Counted from the stretch's first letter, positions 9,152-18,938 are shown. The stretch: 64,000 nt of DNA from Blautia sp. MSJ-19 (GCF_018918125.1 NZ_JAHLQA010000039.1:1-64000); one strand, 5' to 3'. Translations and numbers: made by a program. Notes: generated from the letters alone by a model not told the origin.

Positions 9152-10621
9152 TTATTTATTGTTTTTTCTTGCCGCGATCGCTTTCTGTTCTTCCGGCAGA
9201 TCCTTCTCTATCGTGAAGAAGAAGATCAGAACTGCACAGATCACATAAGCAATTGTCTCTACCCAGATATATCCGACAGAGATTGCTGTCTGTGCTGCTG
9301 CTGTCTGTGCCGCAGTACCAAGTGCGATATCTGCTGCCTGGTCATATCCACTGGCATTTAAGATCGCACTGAAGATAGAGTTACATACAGGAGTCGCAGC
9401 TACCATAATGGAACTGTAAATAGACATTGTCAGTCCATCTGTACGGATTCCGGATTTGTATTCGATATGATCGATGACATCTGCAAGCATTGCAAGGATC
9501 ATGTAGCATGCCGGAGCAGAGCCAAGGCATTTCAGTGCCACACCGATCGCTACAGGAACGATCTGTCCGTTTCCCATGATTGCGATCACACCGCCGACAG
9601 CTCCCAGAAGCATACCAATCATACACACGATACGTTTTCCAAATTTGTTACAGAGAAGTACGATCGCCACTGCTGCCACAGCCATCGGAACCGCACCCAT
9701 AATGCTTAAGAGTGACTGTGAAGCACCCCAGGCATCTGCTGTTCCAAAGAAGGTGTTGTCCATTACCCATTTACAGAAATAAGTCATGGAACCATTTTTC
9801 ATTGCGCCGCTCCACTGGAATCCCATGTAGAACAGCATAACGATCCACCACATTTTTTCACTGGTAACCGCAGAAAGCTGTTCTTTCAGAGAAGCAGTTT
9901 TGACAGTTTTCTCCTCTGCTGTTCCCTCGGACATCTGTTCTTCTGTTACACGCTCACGTGTGAACTTAAACTGTAAGAAGATCGTCAGTGCAGAGAAAAT
10001 GGCAATCGCTGTCATAGCTACCAGCCAAAGATGCTGATTCTCTTTCAGTGCAAAAGAAACCAGGATCGGGAACACCATAGAACCTGCACCCATAACAGCA
10101 AGTCCTGCCACATTGGTAAAGGAAGCCAGTGCTCCTCGCTGCTTACTGTCTCTCGTAGATACAGGTATCAGTGTGGAGTTTGCTGTATTGTAGATCGGAT
10201 AAGCGACTGCGTAAAACAGGTTGTACGCAATTGCGATCCATACCATCTTGGCAGTTCCCTCAAAAGGAACCACAAACATCAATACAGAAGCAATGGACAG
10301 CGTCAGGGCTGACAGAAGAATCCACGGTCTCGCCTTTCCTGCCATTGTTCTTGTGCGTTCAATAAGCTGACCTACGATCAGGTTTGCTGCCACGATCAGG
10401 ATGGTTGAAAACAGCTGTAAGGTTGTCAGAAATGTCAGGTTCAGTTTCAGGACATCTGTAAAGTAGTTCTGAAGGATACTGGTAAAAATACCGGAAGCCA
10501 GAAGTGCTCCGAACGGTCCGATAAAATATCCGATCAACATCTCCGGAAGTTTTACATCATCTGATTTGATTCTGGAACCGGTCAGTGGACCGTTCCAGAA
10601 ATCTTTCTTTGTATTGCTCAT
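9152..10621 (-). CDS. GPH-family (glycoside-pentoside-hexuronide) sugar transporter
   Basis: A 489-residue MFS-type cation symporter with about 12 membrane segments. N-terminal residues LPEMLIGYFIGPFGALLASG and the motif DVIDHIEYKSGIRTDGLTMSIYSS near 390-415 are typical of GPH carriers such as MelB, XynB and UidB. It would import an oligosaccharide or glycoside for the linked hydrolases. It is the third gene of GH3-small membrane protein-GPH, starting 4 bases after the small gene with an AAAGGA site. A 14-base palindrome (9137-9150) lies just past the stop. Substrate not deducible. Confidence 0.9.
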   Translation of the reverse strand: MSNTKKDFWNGPLTGSRIKSDDVKLPEMLIGYFIGPFGALLASGIFTSILQNYFTDVLKLNLTFLTTLQLFSTILIVAANLIVGQLIERTRTMAGKARPWILLSALTLSIASVLMFVVPFEGTAKMVWIAIAYNLFYAVAYPIYNTANSTLIPVSTRDSKQRGALASFTNVAGLAVMGAGSMVFPILVSFALKENQHLWLVAMTAIAIFSALTIFLQFKFTRERVTEEQMSEGTAEEKTVKTASLKEQLSAVTSEKMWWIVMLFYMGFQWSGAMKNGSMTYFCKWVMDNTFFGTADAWGASQSLLSIMGAVPMAVAAVAIVLLCNKFGKRIVCMIGMLLGAVGGVIAIMGNGQIVPVAIGVALKCLGSAPACYMILAMLADVIDHIEYKSGIRTDGLTMSIYSSIMVAATPVCNSIFSAILNASGYDQAADIALGTAAQTAAAQTAISVGYIWVETIAYVICAVLIFFFTIEKDLPEEQKAIAARKNNK

Positions 10622-10625
10622 AAAA

Positions 10626-11057
10626 TCAATCCTTTACTACTTTGAAGAAGGAGGAAATAATCGTACAGATCAGAGCGACCGCACATACGATCATTCCAAT
10701 GATTGCACCTTTTAAATCCGCCATATTCTGGGCGTTGTTCTCAAAAGTCATGATTGATCCGATTGCAGCGATTCTGCTGCCAACGAACTGGATCAGTGCA
10801 TATGCAGTCAGCACACCACACGCTACCGGAAGTATATCCAGTACCGGTTTTGCTCCCATTTTCATAGAAGCCACAATCATAACTATCTCAAAGATAGCAG
10901 CCACAGCCAGGCAGGCCACGATTGCATTATCAACGCCACTGTTTATAAAATAATTTGTTTTGCAGTTTTTCATATACAGAACCAGTCCTGCTACAGTTAC
11001 AATGGCAGTAATTACGCTTAAGACCAGGCCTGCACCCATTTTTTTCTTTTCAGCCAT
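10626..11057 (-). CDS. Small four-helix membrane protein, unknown function
   Basis: A 143-residue protein with four predicted membrane segments (about 6-28, 42-65, 72-96 and 113-138) and no motif I recognise. It has a clean AAGGAGG site, begins 12 bases after the GH3 stop and ends 4 bases before the GPH transporter start, so it is translated from the same message. The tight position between a membrane-anchored glycosidase and a sugar carrier suggests an accessory role in uptake or membrane organisation, but nothing in the sequence proves this. Confidence 0.8.
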   Translation of the reverse strand: MAEKKKMGAGLVLSVITAIVTVAGLVLYMKNCKTNYFINSGVDNAIVACLAVAAIFEIVMIVASMKMGAKPVLDILPVACGVLTAYALIQFVGSRIAAIGSIMTFENNAQNMADLKGAIIGMIVCAVALICTIISSFFKVVKD

Positions 11058-11069
11058 AGTTATTCCTCC

Positions 11070-14000
11070 TTACTGCTCTTTCTTTTTCAGTCCAAGCAGA
11101 TACATTGCTGCACAGAGTACAGTCAGCACACCGAATCCGACGCGAAGACCTGTGATCAGATTGTCGTACCATGTGTTCAGTTTTTCAATATGTGTAGTAG
11201 TTGCCATGCCATCCATTGCATTTGAATTTGCAAGTGCATAGTTCTGATACAGCATTGCCTGTTTCAGATCTGTCAGAAGTTCCTCACTCTGGCTTGCATT
11301 TTCTACACTCCAGTATGGCCATACTTCTTCTACAGCTGCCATTGTATTGTCACCTGTGTTACATGTCATGGTTACACCGTTATGTACTGCCATGCGGATC
11401 TTTGTATAGGTAGGATCCTGGATGAAGTCCTCAGACATCAGACCTTTGAATCCCCATTCTTTACGAAGGATGTTCAGGAGCAGCCCGGTATGTGCATTAC
11501 TTGTCACACAGCCGACACGGTTGTATGTAGTCATTACAGCAAGTGCATTTGCATCTTCTATACAGGACTGTGTACCACGCAGTTCATTTTCACGGGCAGC
11601 CTGTTCTGTCATAAACTCGGCAATACCTGTACGGTTGATCTCAGTATCATTGAATGCCAGATGTTTCGGTGCGATCAGTACACCGTATTCATGTCCGGCC
11701 TCGATGATGGAAGCACCCTGACCTGCTGTCAGAACTGCATCTTCTGAGAAGTATTCATGGTTACGTGCGTTATATGGTGTACGATGAAGGTTTGTTCCAA
11801 CGCCCCACCAGATTGCTGTATTTGCCCACAGAGAATAGTTACCTACTGCTTTGCCCCATTCTGCTGCCAACTGTTTGCTGAATGTCTGACCGATAACAGT
11901 TTCATTTGCCATAACACCCATCTTGTAATCACGGTTCGGATCATCTTCCGCGATCACACAAGGATCTCCTGTGGACTCGTCGGAGTTTGCATACTGTCCA
12001 AGAGGATAGGAGTTGAATCCGTTCGGTCCGTCATTCTGGATTGCTTCCGGAGAAGTGATGGATTCAATTGTTTTTGTACTGGTTCCACCAAGTCCTGTAC
12101 GGATCAGGCATTCTTCCAGAGTGATCTGATCCATCAGAGTACTCCATCTTTCATCTGTGATGTCATCTACACCTTTCAGGTTAGCCAGTGTCATTCCGTT
12201 ATCTGCACCAAAGGTTACAGAAGACGGATCTCCGTTTGCTTCGATATCACTGTAGTCATCAGCCATAGCACTGATCATCTCGTCTGTAGCTGTCAGGTCT
12301 TTGTATGTTTCCGGCCAGGTTCCTTCCCAGTCGTTTCTGCTTAAGTAAGTAACGGTGTCTTCCATCCAGTTGTTCAGATCTGCATCCTGAAGCTGATTTT
12401 CTACCGGTGTGCCATTTAAGGTTACAGCGAAAGAAGAAGAATCAAAATCTCCAAGTTCCCATGTCTGTACATTGTCTTTGTTTCCGTCAACCTTCTGGTC
12501 CTGGGCAGCAAGTACATTGTTTACAGCCTCGTGTGCACCATTTCCGACAGTGAAATAATATGTTCCGTTGTCCAGGATCCAGTTACCGGTTGTACCTGCT
12601 TCATTATCACAGGTGCTGTCCCAGCTTGCCATATCCTGTGCATCTGCTGTGATCGTAACAGTCTGGCTTTCGCCTGGCTCGATCATATCTGTTTTTTCAT
12701 AGTCCAGAAGCTGAACTGCTGATTTTTCTACTTTGTTCTCTACATCATAGTCTGTATAAGGAACAGAAGTATAAAGCTGTACAACATCTTTTCCTGCAAC
12801 ATCTCCGGTATTCTTAACCTCTACCTCAGCAGTTACAGTTCTGTTGTCAAGATCTACATCTACACTCTTAAGAGTCTGTTCGAAAGTTGTATAGGAAAGG
12901 CCATATCCAAATGGATAAGATACTTCATCATCATAGTTCCATGCTTTTCCTGTGGAGCTTCCTACTATTGCATCTGCATTTCCCTGTCCAAGTACAGTAT
13001 CTGCATATCTTGTTTCGTAGTATTTATATCCTGTATAAATGCCCTCTGCTTCAACTTCTTCTGCATTGATGTTTACAGACGGATCTGCGTTTGTCCACTC
13101 ATAGTCTCCGAAGTTCTGTGCTGCCGGTGAATTGGCATTTGTCACTGCATAAGTATCTGTCAGATGACCGGATGGGTTTGCCTCTCCGGAAAGGATATCT
13201 GCCACACCATAGAAACCGTATCCACCCGGGAAACCAATTTCCATGATCGCATCTACGCCATCATTATTTTTGATCTCGTCGATCTCCATTGCATTGGCAT
13301 TGTTCAGCATAACGATGACTTTACCGCCGTTGCTTTCTTTTGCTTCAACAGCAGCATTGATCAGGTCACGCTCATCATCACTTAATCCAAGCGGATCGGT
13401 CTGGTTCAGATCCTGTGATGCATCTACGCCATCTACACCCGGAAGATAAGTTCCGTTCTCTGTAGAAGAACGACCGATCGTTACCAGCATGACATTATAA
13501 TCATCCATGGAATCTTTCCACTGGCTGTCTACACTTTCCATTGTTTCCTGTGAAGGCTCTTTGCTTGCAAATACGCCATCTGTTGAAGGTGCTGTAATGT
13601 GGTAATATTCCACGATGCTTCCCCACATATTGACTTCTGTCTTGAATTCGGATTCCAGGCTCTTGTACAGATCATGAAGATCTTCATTAATGCTGAATCC
13701 TTTTGCAGCTAATGCCTCAACAAAGTCTACAGTGTCTGCATCTGTTCCCTCGTTCTCATTCAGGGAACTTCCCATGTCACCACCCTGTACCGGATAGTAG
13801 CTGGAAAATCCGAGAAGGGACAGCTTCTGTGTCTCATCCTTTGTCAGCGGAAGTGCATTATTCTCATTCTTTAACAGAACAGTTCCTTCCTCACTCATAC
13901 GTTCTCCAAGATCCTCAATGGAATCCAGAAGTTCTGTCGTACTGGAATAATCAGACTTGTATGTGTACAGATCCTCGTCTGTACTGTCTGTTACCATCGC

Positions 14001-14135
14001 ACTGCTCTTGGTTCCAAGAAATTTGTCGATGTCTGTACGATAGCTGTCTACCACAGGTCCTGCCGCAACAGAAACGGTCAGAAGAGACGCTGTAAGAGTA
14101 GTCATACCACGCCAGAGATTTCTTTTTCTGCTCAT
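11070..14135 (-). CDS. Membrane-anchored GH3 beta-glycosidase with swapped domain order
   Basis: A 1021-residue GH3 enzyme. The order is reversed compared with usual GH3: residues about 60-440 are the C-terminal alpha/beta-sandwich (EEGTVLLKNENNALPL), about 440-560 a fibronectin-III-like domain (PFGYGLSYTTF), and about 620-960 the catalytic TIM barrel with APKHLAFND and nucleophile D903 in GLMSEDF. Similar swapped GH3 proteins are known from rumen Ruminococcus and Butyrivibrio. Hydrophobic segments near 10-28 and 993-1013 suggest anchoring at both ends. I chose the ATG at 14135, not the in-frame one at 14177, because AAAGGAG lies 8 bases before it. First gene of the GH3-membrane protein-GPH operon. 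Confidence 0.9.
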   Translation of the reverse strand: MSRKRNLWRGMTTLTASLLTVSVAAGPVVDSYRTDIDKFLGTKSSAMVTDSTDEDLYTYKSDYSSTTELLDSIEDLGERMSEEGTVLLKNENNALPLTKDETQKLSLLGFSSYYPVQGGDMGSSLNENEGTDADTVDFVEALAAKGFSINEDLHDLYKSLESEFKTEVNMWGSIVEYYHITAPSTDGVFASKEPSQETMESVDSQWKDSMDDYNVMLVTIGRSSTENGTYLPGVDGVDASQDLNQTDPLGLSDDERDLINAAVEAKESNGGKVIVMLNNANAMEIDEIKNNDGVDAIMEIGFPGGYGFYGVADILSGEANPSGHLTDTYAVTNANSPAAQNFGDYEWTNADPSVNINAEEVEAEGIYTGYKYYETRYADTVLGQGNADAIVGSSTGKAWNYDDEVSYPFGYGLSYTTFEQTLKSVDVDLDNRTVTAEVEVKNTGDVAGKDVVQLYTSVPYTDYDVENKVEKSAVQLLDYEKTDMIEPGESQTVTITADAQDMASWDSTCDNEAGTTGNWILDNGTYYFTVGNGAHEAVNNVLAAQDQKVDGNKDNVQTWELGDFDSSSFAVTLNGTPVENQLQDADLNNWMEDTVTYLSRNDWEGTWPETYKDLTATDEMISAMADDYSDIEANGDPSSVTFGADNGMTLANLKGVDDITDERWSTLMDQITLEECLIRTGLGGTSTKTIESITSPEAIQNDGPNGFNSYPLGQYANSDESTGDPCVIAEDDPNRDYKMGVMANETVIGQTFSKQLAAEWGKAVGNYSLWANTAIWWGVGTNLHRTPYNARNHEYFSEDAVLTAGQGASIIEAGHEYGVLIAPKHLAFNDTEINRTGIAEFMTEQAARENELRGTQSCIEDANALAVMTTYNRVGCVTSNAHTGLLLNILRKEWGFKGLMSEDFIQDPTYTKIRMAVHNGVTMTCNTGDNTMAAVEEVWPYWSVENASQSEELLTDLKQAMLYQNYALANSNAMDGMATTTHIEKLNTWYDNLITGLRVGFGVLTVLCAAMYLLGLKKKEQ

Positions 14136-14224
14136 GATTATATCTCCTTTCTTTCCCGAAATATAGGCAAGCCTCATCGCTCAGGTGCTTCCATAATTTC
14201 TATGTACATAAGATTATCACATTT

Positions 14225-14288
14225 AAAAAAATGCTCACATTTTTTTCGCAGACTGCACTTTTTCAGCCGTAAATGGGAGCATTTTTTT
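14225..14288. promoter_or_regulatory. Paired operator-like sites upstream of the GH3 operon
   Basis: Two copies of AAATGCTCMCATTT lie in opposite orientation, at 14229-14242 on the plus strand and 14271-14284 on the minus strand. Each copy is itself a half-palindrome (AAATG/CATTT). Their centres are 42 bases apart, close to four helical turns. The flanks extend this to a perfect 12-bp inverted repeat (14225-14236 and 14277-14288). The A/T runs make a two-way terminator an alternative. The 236-base gap between the GH3 start and the end of GH2 must hold the GH3 operon promoter; I see no strong -35. Confidence 0.5.
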
Positions 14289-14371
14289 ATTGAATTTTCA
14301 CAAACAAAATTTTTTAGGAAATCTTGCACAAATTGTGATATTTGTTTTTGTCTATATTGCCTATAGATGAT

Positions 14372-16771
14372 TTATTTTTGTGTTGTAACCGGAATCTCAC
14401 ATGTATATGTTTTTTCTTCATCGGAGACAGTGATCTTTACCGGTCCGGTTTCTCCGGCACGGACTACAGCCATTGCTTCACCATAATAAGTATCAACTGT
14501 ATCCTGTGCATAGTTACCTTCTACATAGGAGCAGGCACTTCCCAGACCTTCAAGAGTCGCATTCTCTACTATAACTTTCAGGTGATGTTTCTCCATCGGT
14601 TTCCAGGTTCCGTTAAGATCTCCGTACTGTAATGGAACAAACAGTAATCTTCCCGCTTCCACAGTTTCCTGTTCCGGTTTGATATGAAGGATTGTTTCCT
14701 CATTCGCTGTCACCAGTGTCTGACGGTTGATCTCACGACCGTTCTTATCATAAGAAACTGCTGTGATCTCGCCATCCTCATATGGAATATGGAATTTTGT
14801 CCTACATTTCTTTACTTTGCCGCGGGCAGCTTTCTTTCCATTAACCAGAAGTTCGACCTCTGCTGCCCTTGCAAAAACTTCAACCTCTGCTTTTTCTCCG
14901 GCACAGCCTCCCCAGGACCAGCTCTCCAGAGCTTTGGTCAGAGCCCAGCCGGTCAATTGCAGATTCTCCTTCTGATAAACAGGTTTTACAGCAATAAACG
15001 GTCCTGTTTCCCGCTCAAAAGCAACTCTTGTGTAAGCAGCTTCTGCACGTGGCTTTCCAAGAAGGTCGATTCTTCCGTTGTTTCCCGTCATTCTGGTGTG
15101 CGGCATCTTGCCTTTGTAGTCTTCGTATTCAGCCGCACCATCACCGGTTTCTCCGATATATTCCCATCCTGACCAGACAAAATCTCCCAGGATTCGTTTA
15201 TTCTTTTTGGCAATTTCCCAGAAACTGTACGCATCCTTGCAGAAAGTCTCCGTTCCCAGGATCAGACGCTGCGGATATTTCTTAAGGTCATGTTTATAGC
15301 GGAAAAGCCCGTAGTTGTATCCTGCAATATCCATGTTTGCATAGGCATCCTTTGTTTTCCAGTCGCATGGCGGAAGAGTCGCGCCGATCTTCATGAAATA
15401 ATCTCCGACCAGACAGGCAAGGGTATTATAAAATTCACTTCCTACCGGTTTTTTCTTTTCTTTTTCCGGTTTCTTTGCCTCCTGTGCTGCAATCTCCGCA
15501 CTTTTTTCTGCTTTGTCATCGCTGTAAACGCCCATTCCCATAGAACTTAAAAAGTTAAAGAAAATGTTGATTCCGCAGGTTACCGGTCTGTGCGGATCCA
15601 GTTTATGAAGGTAAGAAGTCATTCTGCCGGTGAGTTCGATTCCCTTTTTCTGTGCAGTCTCCGCAACTTCATTTCCTGTAGAATACATGATAACAGACGG
15701 ATGGTTATAATCTTTCTCAACCATGTCCTTGAGATCCTGCTGCCACCATTTCTCAAGATAATTCACGTAGTCATATTTTGTCTTGTGGATATACCAGACA
15801 TCTACATATTCATCCATCACCAGCATTCCCAGGCAGTCGCAGGCATCCAGCATATCTTTAGAGCATGGATAGTGGGATGAACGGATCGCATTATAGCCAT
15901 TCTCTTTGAGGATGCGGACTCTTCGCTCCTCCGCTTCCGGATAAGTGCAGGCTCCAAGAACACCGTTATCGTGATGCACACAGGCACCACGGAGGATTTC
16001 TCTCCTACCATTGATCGTAAGGCCTTTTTCCGGGCTCCATTCAAGAAGTCGAATTCCAAACGTTTCCTCTACGACATCTTCTCCAAATGTCGCACGCAGA
16101 GTGTAAAGATTCGGATGATTGCAGTCCCAGAGTTTTGCATTCGGAATCTCCATGCGGAAAACCGACGGGTGTCCTGTACTTTCTGTTTCTTTTGTAAGCA
16201 CATTTTGCTCTCCATCCAGGATTTCTACTTTCACCTTGCCCGGACAGGAAGTTTTGATCTCAACCTCGATCACTGCCGGAGCATAGCTTACTGTATGGAT
16301 CTTGATCCCATTTACCGGAATGTATTTCTCAGCACCTGTCCAGAGATATACCGGACGATAGATTCCTGTTCCGGAATACCAGCGGCTGTTTGGCTGATCA
16401 GAATTTCGTGCGATCACGCGGATCTCATTCTGTGCCTCATATTTCAGAAGCCCTTCTGTATCTACATAAAAATTTGTATAGCCATACGGTCTGTACGCTG
16501 CTTTTGTTCCATTAATATAAACTTCCGCATTGTGGTAAACACTCTCAAATTCAATAAGAACCTTTTTGCCGCTGTACTCTGACGGCACAAAAACATGTTT
16601 CGTATATTCGTAATCACCGCCCAGATACCAGCCGGAGTTTCCCTCGCTGACGCTTTCTGCAGTACGTGGCTCGCTCCGCATCGCATCATGTGGAAGTGTC
16701 ACGGAATATGGTTCTTCATCTCTGGTAAGGCATTTACATGTCCAGTTTCTGTTAAAATCTATTTTTTTCAT
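14372..16771 (-). CDS. Glycoside hydrolase family 2 (beta-galactosidase/glucuronidase type)
   Basis: A 799-residue cytoplasmic GH2 enzyme: N-terminal jelly-roll domain (about 1-150), immunoglobulin-like domain (about 155-245), TIM barrel (about 250-580) and C-terminal beta-domains. The acid/base is E368 in YSTGNEV and the nucleophile E508 in ILGTETF, both in family context. An unusual Lys/Glu-rich insertion sits at about 418-442 in the barrel. There is no signal peptide, so it acts on imported glycosides. It starts one base before the upstream GH78 stop finishes (TGATATG), with AAGGG inside that gene, so the two are coupled. Exact sugar specificity is open. Confidence 0.88.
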   Translation of the reverse strand: MKKIDFNRNWTCKCLTRDEEPYSVTLPHDAMRSEPRTAESVSEGNSGWYLGGDYEYTKHVFVPSEYSGKKVLIEFESVYHNAEVYINGTKAAYRPYGYTNFYVDTEGLLKYEAQNEIRVIARNSDQPNSRWYSGTGIYRPVYLWTGAEKYIPVNGIKIHTVSYAPAVIEVEIKTSCPGKVKVEILDGEQNVLTKETESTGHPSVFRMEIPNAKLWDCNHPNLYTLRATFGEDVVEETFGIRLLEWSPEKGLTINGRREILRGACVHHDNGVLGACTYPEAEERRVRILKENGYNAIRSSHYPCSKDMLDACDCLGMLVMDEYVDVWYIHKTKYDYVNYLEKWWQQDLKDMVEKDYNHPSVIMYSTGNEVAETAQKKGIELTGRMTSYLHKLDPHRPVTCGINIFFNFLSSMGMGVYSDDKAEKSAEIAAQEAKKPEKEKKKPVGSEFYNTLACLVGDYFMKIGATLPPCDWKTKDAYANMDIAGYNYGLFRYKHDLKKYPQRLILGTETFCKDAYSFWEIAKKNKRILGDFVWSGWEYIGETGDGAAEYEDYKGKMPHTRMTGNNGRIDLLGKPRAEAAYTRVAFERETGPFIAVKPVYQKENLQLTGWALTKALESWSWGGCAGEKAEVEVFARAAEVELLVNGKKAARGKVKKCRTKFHIPYEDGEITAVSYDKNGREINRQTLVTANEETILHIKPEQETVEAGRLLFVPLQYGDLNGTWKPMEKHHLKVIVENATLEGLGSACSYVEGNYAQDTVDTYYGEAMAVVRAGETGPVKITVSDEEKTYTCEIPVTTQK

Positions 16772-16772
16772 A

Positions 16773-18737
16773 TCAAATCTTTACCCTTCTTGTTTCTCCT
16801 CTGACCAGAGAAAGTTTTTGTTCACCAAGTTCCAGAACTCCACCGTCTGCATCTGGAATTACTTCCAGATATTCTCCATCCCAGGTCAGTCGGACAGTCC
16901 CGTGACTTCCCACCGGAAGTGTGCAGTCCAGATCTGTGAAGTACTGCATCTGTGGTCTTAATACATAAGCAGTATCCTCTTTGTTCACAAGATCCAGGCC
17001 GGCAAAATATTTTGCCAGGAAATAGATCGGACTTGCCGCCCATGCATGACAGAGGCTCTTGCCAAAATGATCGCCGTACATGTCGTACTGCTCTTCCTTT
17101 GGCACAGACGGATCATATTCTTCCCAGAATGTGACTGCTCCGAGATCCAGCATACCGCCCCAGTAGGAACGGATCTTGTCCAGAACTTCCGTCAGTTTTC
17201 CCATCTGGCACAGCACATCCAGTTCAAAGAAATTGAAGTATGGCGTTGTGATCGCCGGGATTTCATCATTTTCAAGTACGTTTGTGAGGATTTTTCCCTG
17301 CTTATCCTTATCTGCGATAGAAAATAAAACAGCAAAAATATTCGCATGTCTTGTTACATTACGTTTGCCGGAAGTGAAGGAATCAATGTACGCACCTTTT
17401 TCTTCATCCCAGAAAAACTGTTCAATGGCAGCAGTCAGTTTTTCATATTCCTGCCTGTAAGCACTTCCGTCCTTACCAAGCTGTTCACTGATCTCTGCCA
17501 TCACACGGAAGCATGCTGCATAAAGCATCTGTTCTGCACAGAGCGGACCATCTTTGTCCATATCTGCCCAGTCAATATAAATCCAGTCTTTTTCTTTTCC
17601 GATCAGGAAACCGTGTTCATCACGTCTGCCGTTGCAGAATTCCATAAGAGAAACCATCTTCGGATAAACCAATTCCAGGAAATCTCTGTCACCATATCCT
17701 TCATTATGATAATCCACGCCCAGAAGCCACAGAAGGGAATAGTCTACGATCGTATTGATATGTCTCGTCATCGGATCATTTCCGCGCAGTGCCAGAATTG
17801 TTCTCTGGTCGATATCTGCATCTGCCATCAGATAACGGTTCACAAAAAAGCTCTGGTACGCATCACCGGACCAGATCCATTTATCGCGTTTTACACCATC
17901 AATAAAAAAGATACCGCTGCAGAGTCGGAATGTATGCTCTGCCACAGACCAGATCTGGTTCAGGCGTTCCTCTCCGCAGTGAAAAGCAGCTTTTACCGGA
18001 ATGTCTACATACTGATGATTTGCCTTCAATGTGATCTCTCCCGGCTTGCAGTCCGGAATATATGCAAAACGTACTGCGCAGCACGGGCACTTGCCGGTTT
18101 CTTTGTCCGGCTTCCAGCTATAGTAACAGTTTACCGGATCAATTGCCTCTTCTCTGGATTCGCCACAGCAGATCAATACCGGCTGATATCCGTTTTTGAA
18201 CTCTGCTTCCAGAACTGCATTCAACTCTGTCTCAAATTCATAGAGGGTTCCACCATTGTATTCTGTTACGCTGACTGGTTCATATACTTTCTCGCTGTAT
18301 TCCCAGACAGTCGGATTCTGTTCCGGTCTGGTGAAGTATTTACTTCTTCCTGCCGGCTGTGAATCCTGGTCATAGTCTTCTGCTATCCAGCCTTTGTCTG
18401 AGCAGATCACATCGCCTTCCACATAAATACAGGGAAAAGCCTCAATACATCCTGCATGAACAGCAATTGTAACTTCTCCCGGTCCGCAGGTGATTTTTTT
18501 TCCAAATGGATATTTCTTTTCTCCTGCCAGCACGTGTCCAATCGCATTGGAATATACGGTGAAAGAAGTTTCTTCTTCCAGATGATAAGTGCGGCGAAAA
18601 GCTACGCGGTTGCGGAAGCCTTCGCTTTTCCAGAACGCCGGCCAGCCGAAACCTCTCTCCACACGGCTGAAGTTCTGCTTCATCCCATGATATAATTCAA
18701 AATCCCCCGGATACCAGATCCAATAACTTTTGCCCAT
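16773..18737 (-). CDS. GH78-like alpha-L-rhamnosidase
   Basis: A 654-residue cytoplasmic enzyme with the (alpha/alpha)6 barrel of bacterial alpha-L-rhamnosidases. The motif DGVKRDKWIWSGD (280-292) and the GDHFGKSLCHAWAASPIYFL block near 560-580 match the family; N-terminal beta-domains cover about 30-250. It is shorter than many GH78 enzymes, so another unsaturated or deoxy-sugar specificity is possible. It is the first gene of a GH78-GH2 operon, with GGAGG before the start and a promoter at 18829-18858. With GH2, GH3 and the GPH carrier it suggests use of rhamnose-containing plant glycosides. Confidence 0.82.
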   Translation of the reverse strand: MGKSYWIWYPGDFELYHGMKQNFSRVERGFGWPAFWKSEGFRNRVAFRRTYHLEEETSFTVYSNAIGHVLAGEKKYPFGKKITCGPGEVTIAVHAGCIEAFPCIYVEGDVICSDKGWIAEDYDQDSQPAGRSKYFTRPEQNPTVWEYSEKVYEPVSVTEYNGGTLYEFETELNAVLEAEFKNGYQPVLICCGESREEAIDPVNCYYSWKPDKETGKCPCCAVRFAYIPDCKPGEITLKANHQYVDIPVKAAFHCGEERLNQIWSVAEHTFRLCSGIFFIDGVKRDKWIWSGDAYQSFFVNRYLMADADIDQRTILALRGNDPMTRHINTIVDYSLLWLLGVDYHNEGYGDRDFLELVYPKMVSLMEFCNGRRDEHGFLIGKEKDWIYIDWADMDKDGPLCAEQMLYAACFRVMAEISEQLGKDGSAYRQEYEKLTAAIEQFFWDEEKGAYIDSFTSGKRNVTRHANIFAVLFSIADKDKQGKILTNVLENDEIPAITTPYFNFFELDVLCQMGKLTEVLDKIRSYWGGMLDLGAVTFWEEYDPSVPKEEQYDMYGDHFGKSLCHAWAASPIYFLAKYFAGLDLVNKEDTAYVLRPQMQYFTDLDCTLPVGSHGTVRLTWDGEYLEVIPDADGGVLELGEQKLSLVRGETRRVKI

Positions 18738-18828
18738 TTCAATTCCTCCATAAATCCTGTTTTTCTATATTTTCCGGTTGCCCGGATCATCTGCCATTTT
18801 CCAATCCTATGCAAACTTTTATACTTTA

Positions 18829-18869
18829 ACTATACGGGCAGTAGCTGTGCAAAGTCAAACACAGTTGAC
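18829..18869 (-). promoter_or_regulatory. Promoter with overlapping palindrome, GH78-GH2 operon
   Basis: Minus-strand -35 TTGACT (18853-18858), 18-base spacer, -10 TATAGT (18829-18834). A palindrome GTCAA-N6-TTGAC (18854-18869) covers the -35 and extends upstream, the position expected of a repressor or activator half-site pair. Confidence 0.6.
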
Positions 18870-18938
18870 GCTCAAAAAGTACCCGTTCACGCTGTGATCT
18901 GCAAACGACTTTTTCCGACATTTATTTCAACAAAAAAA

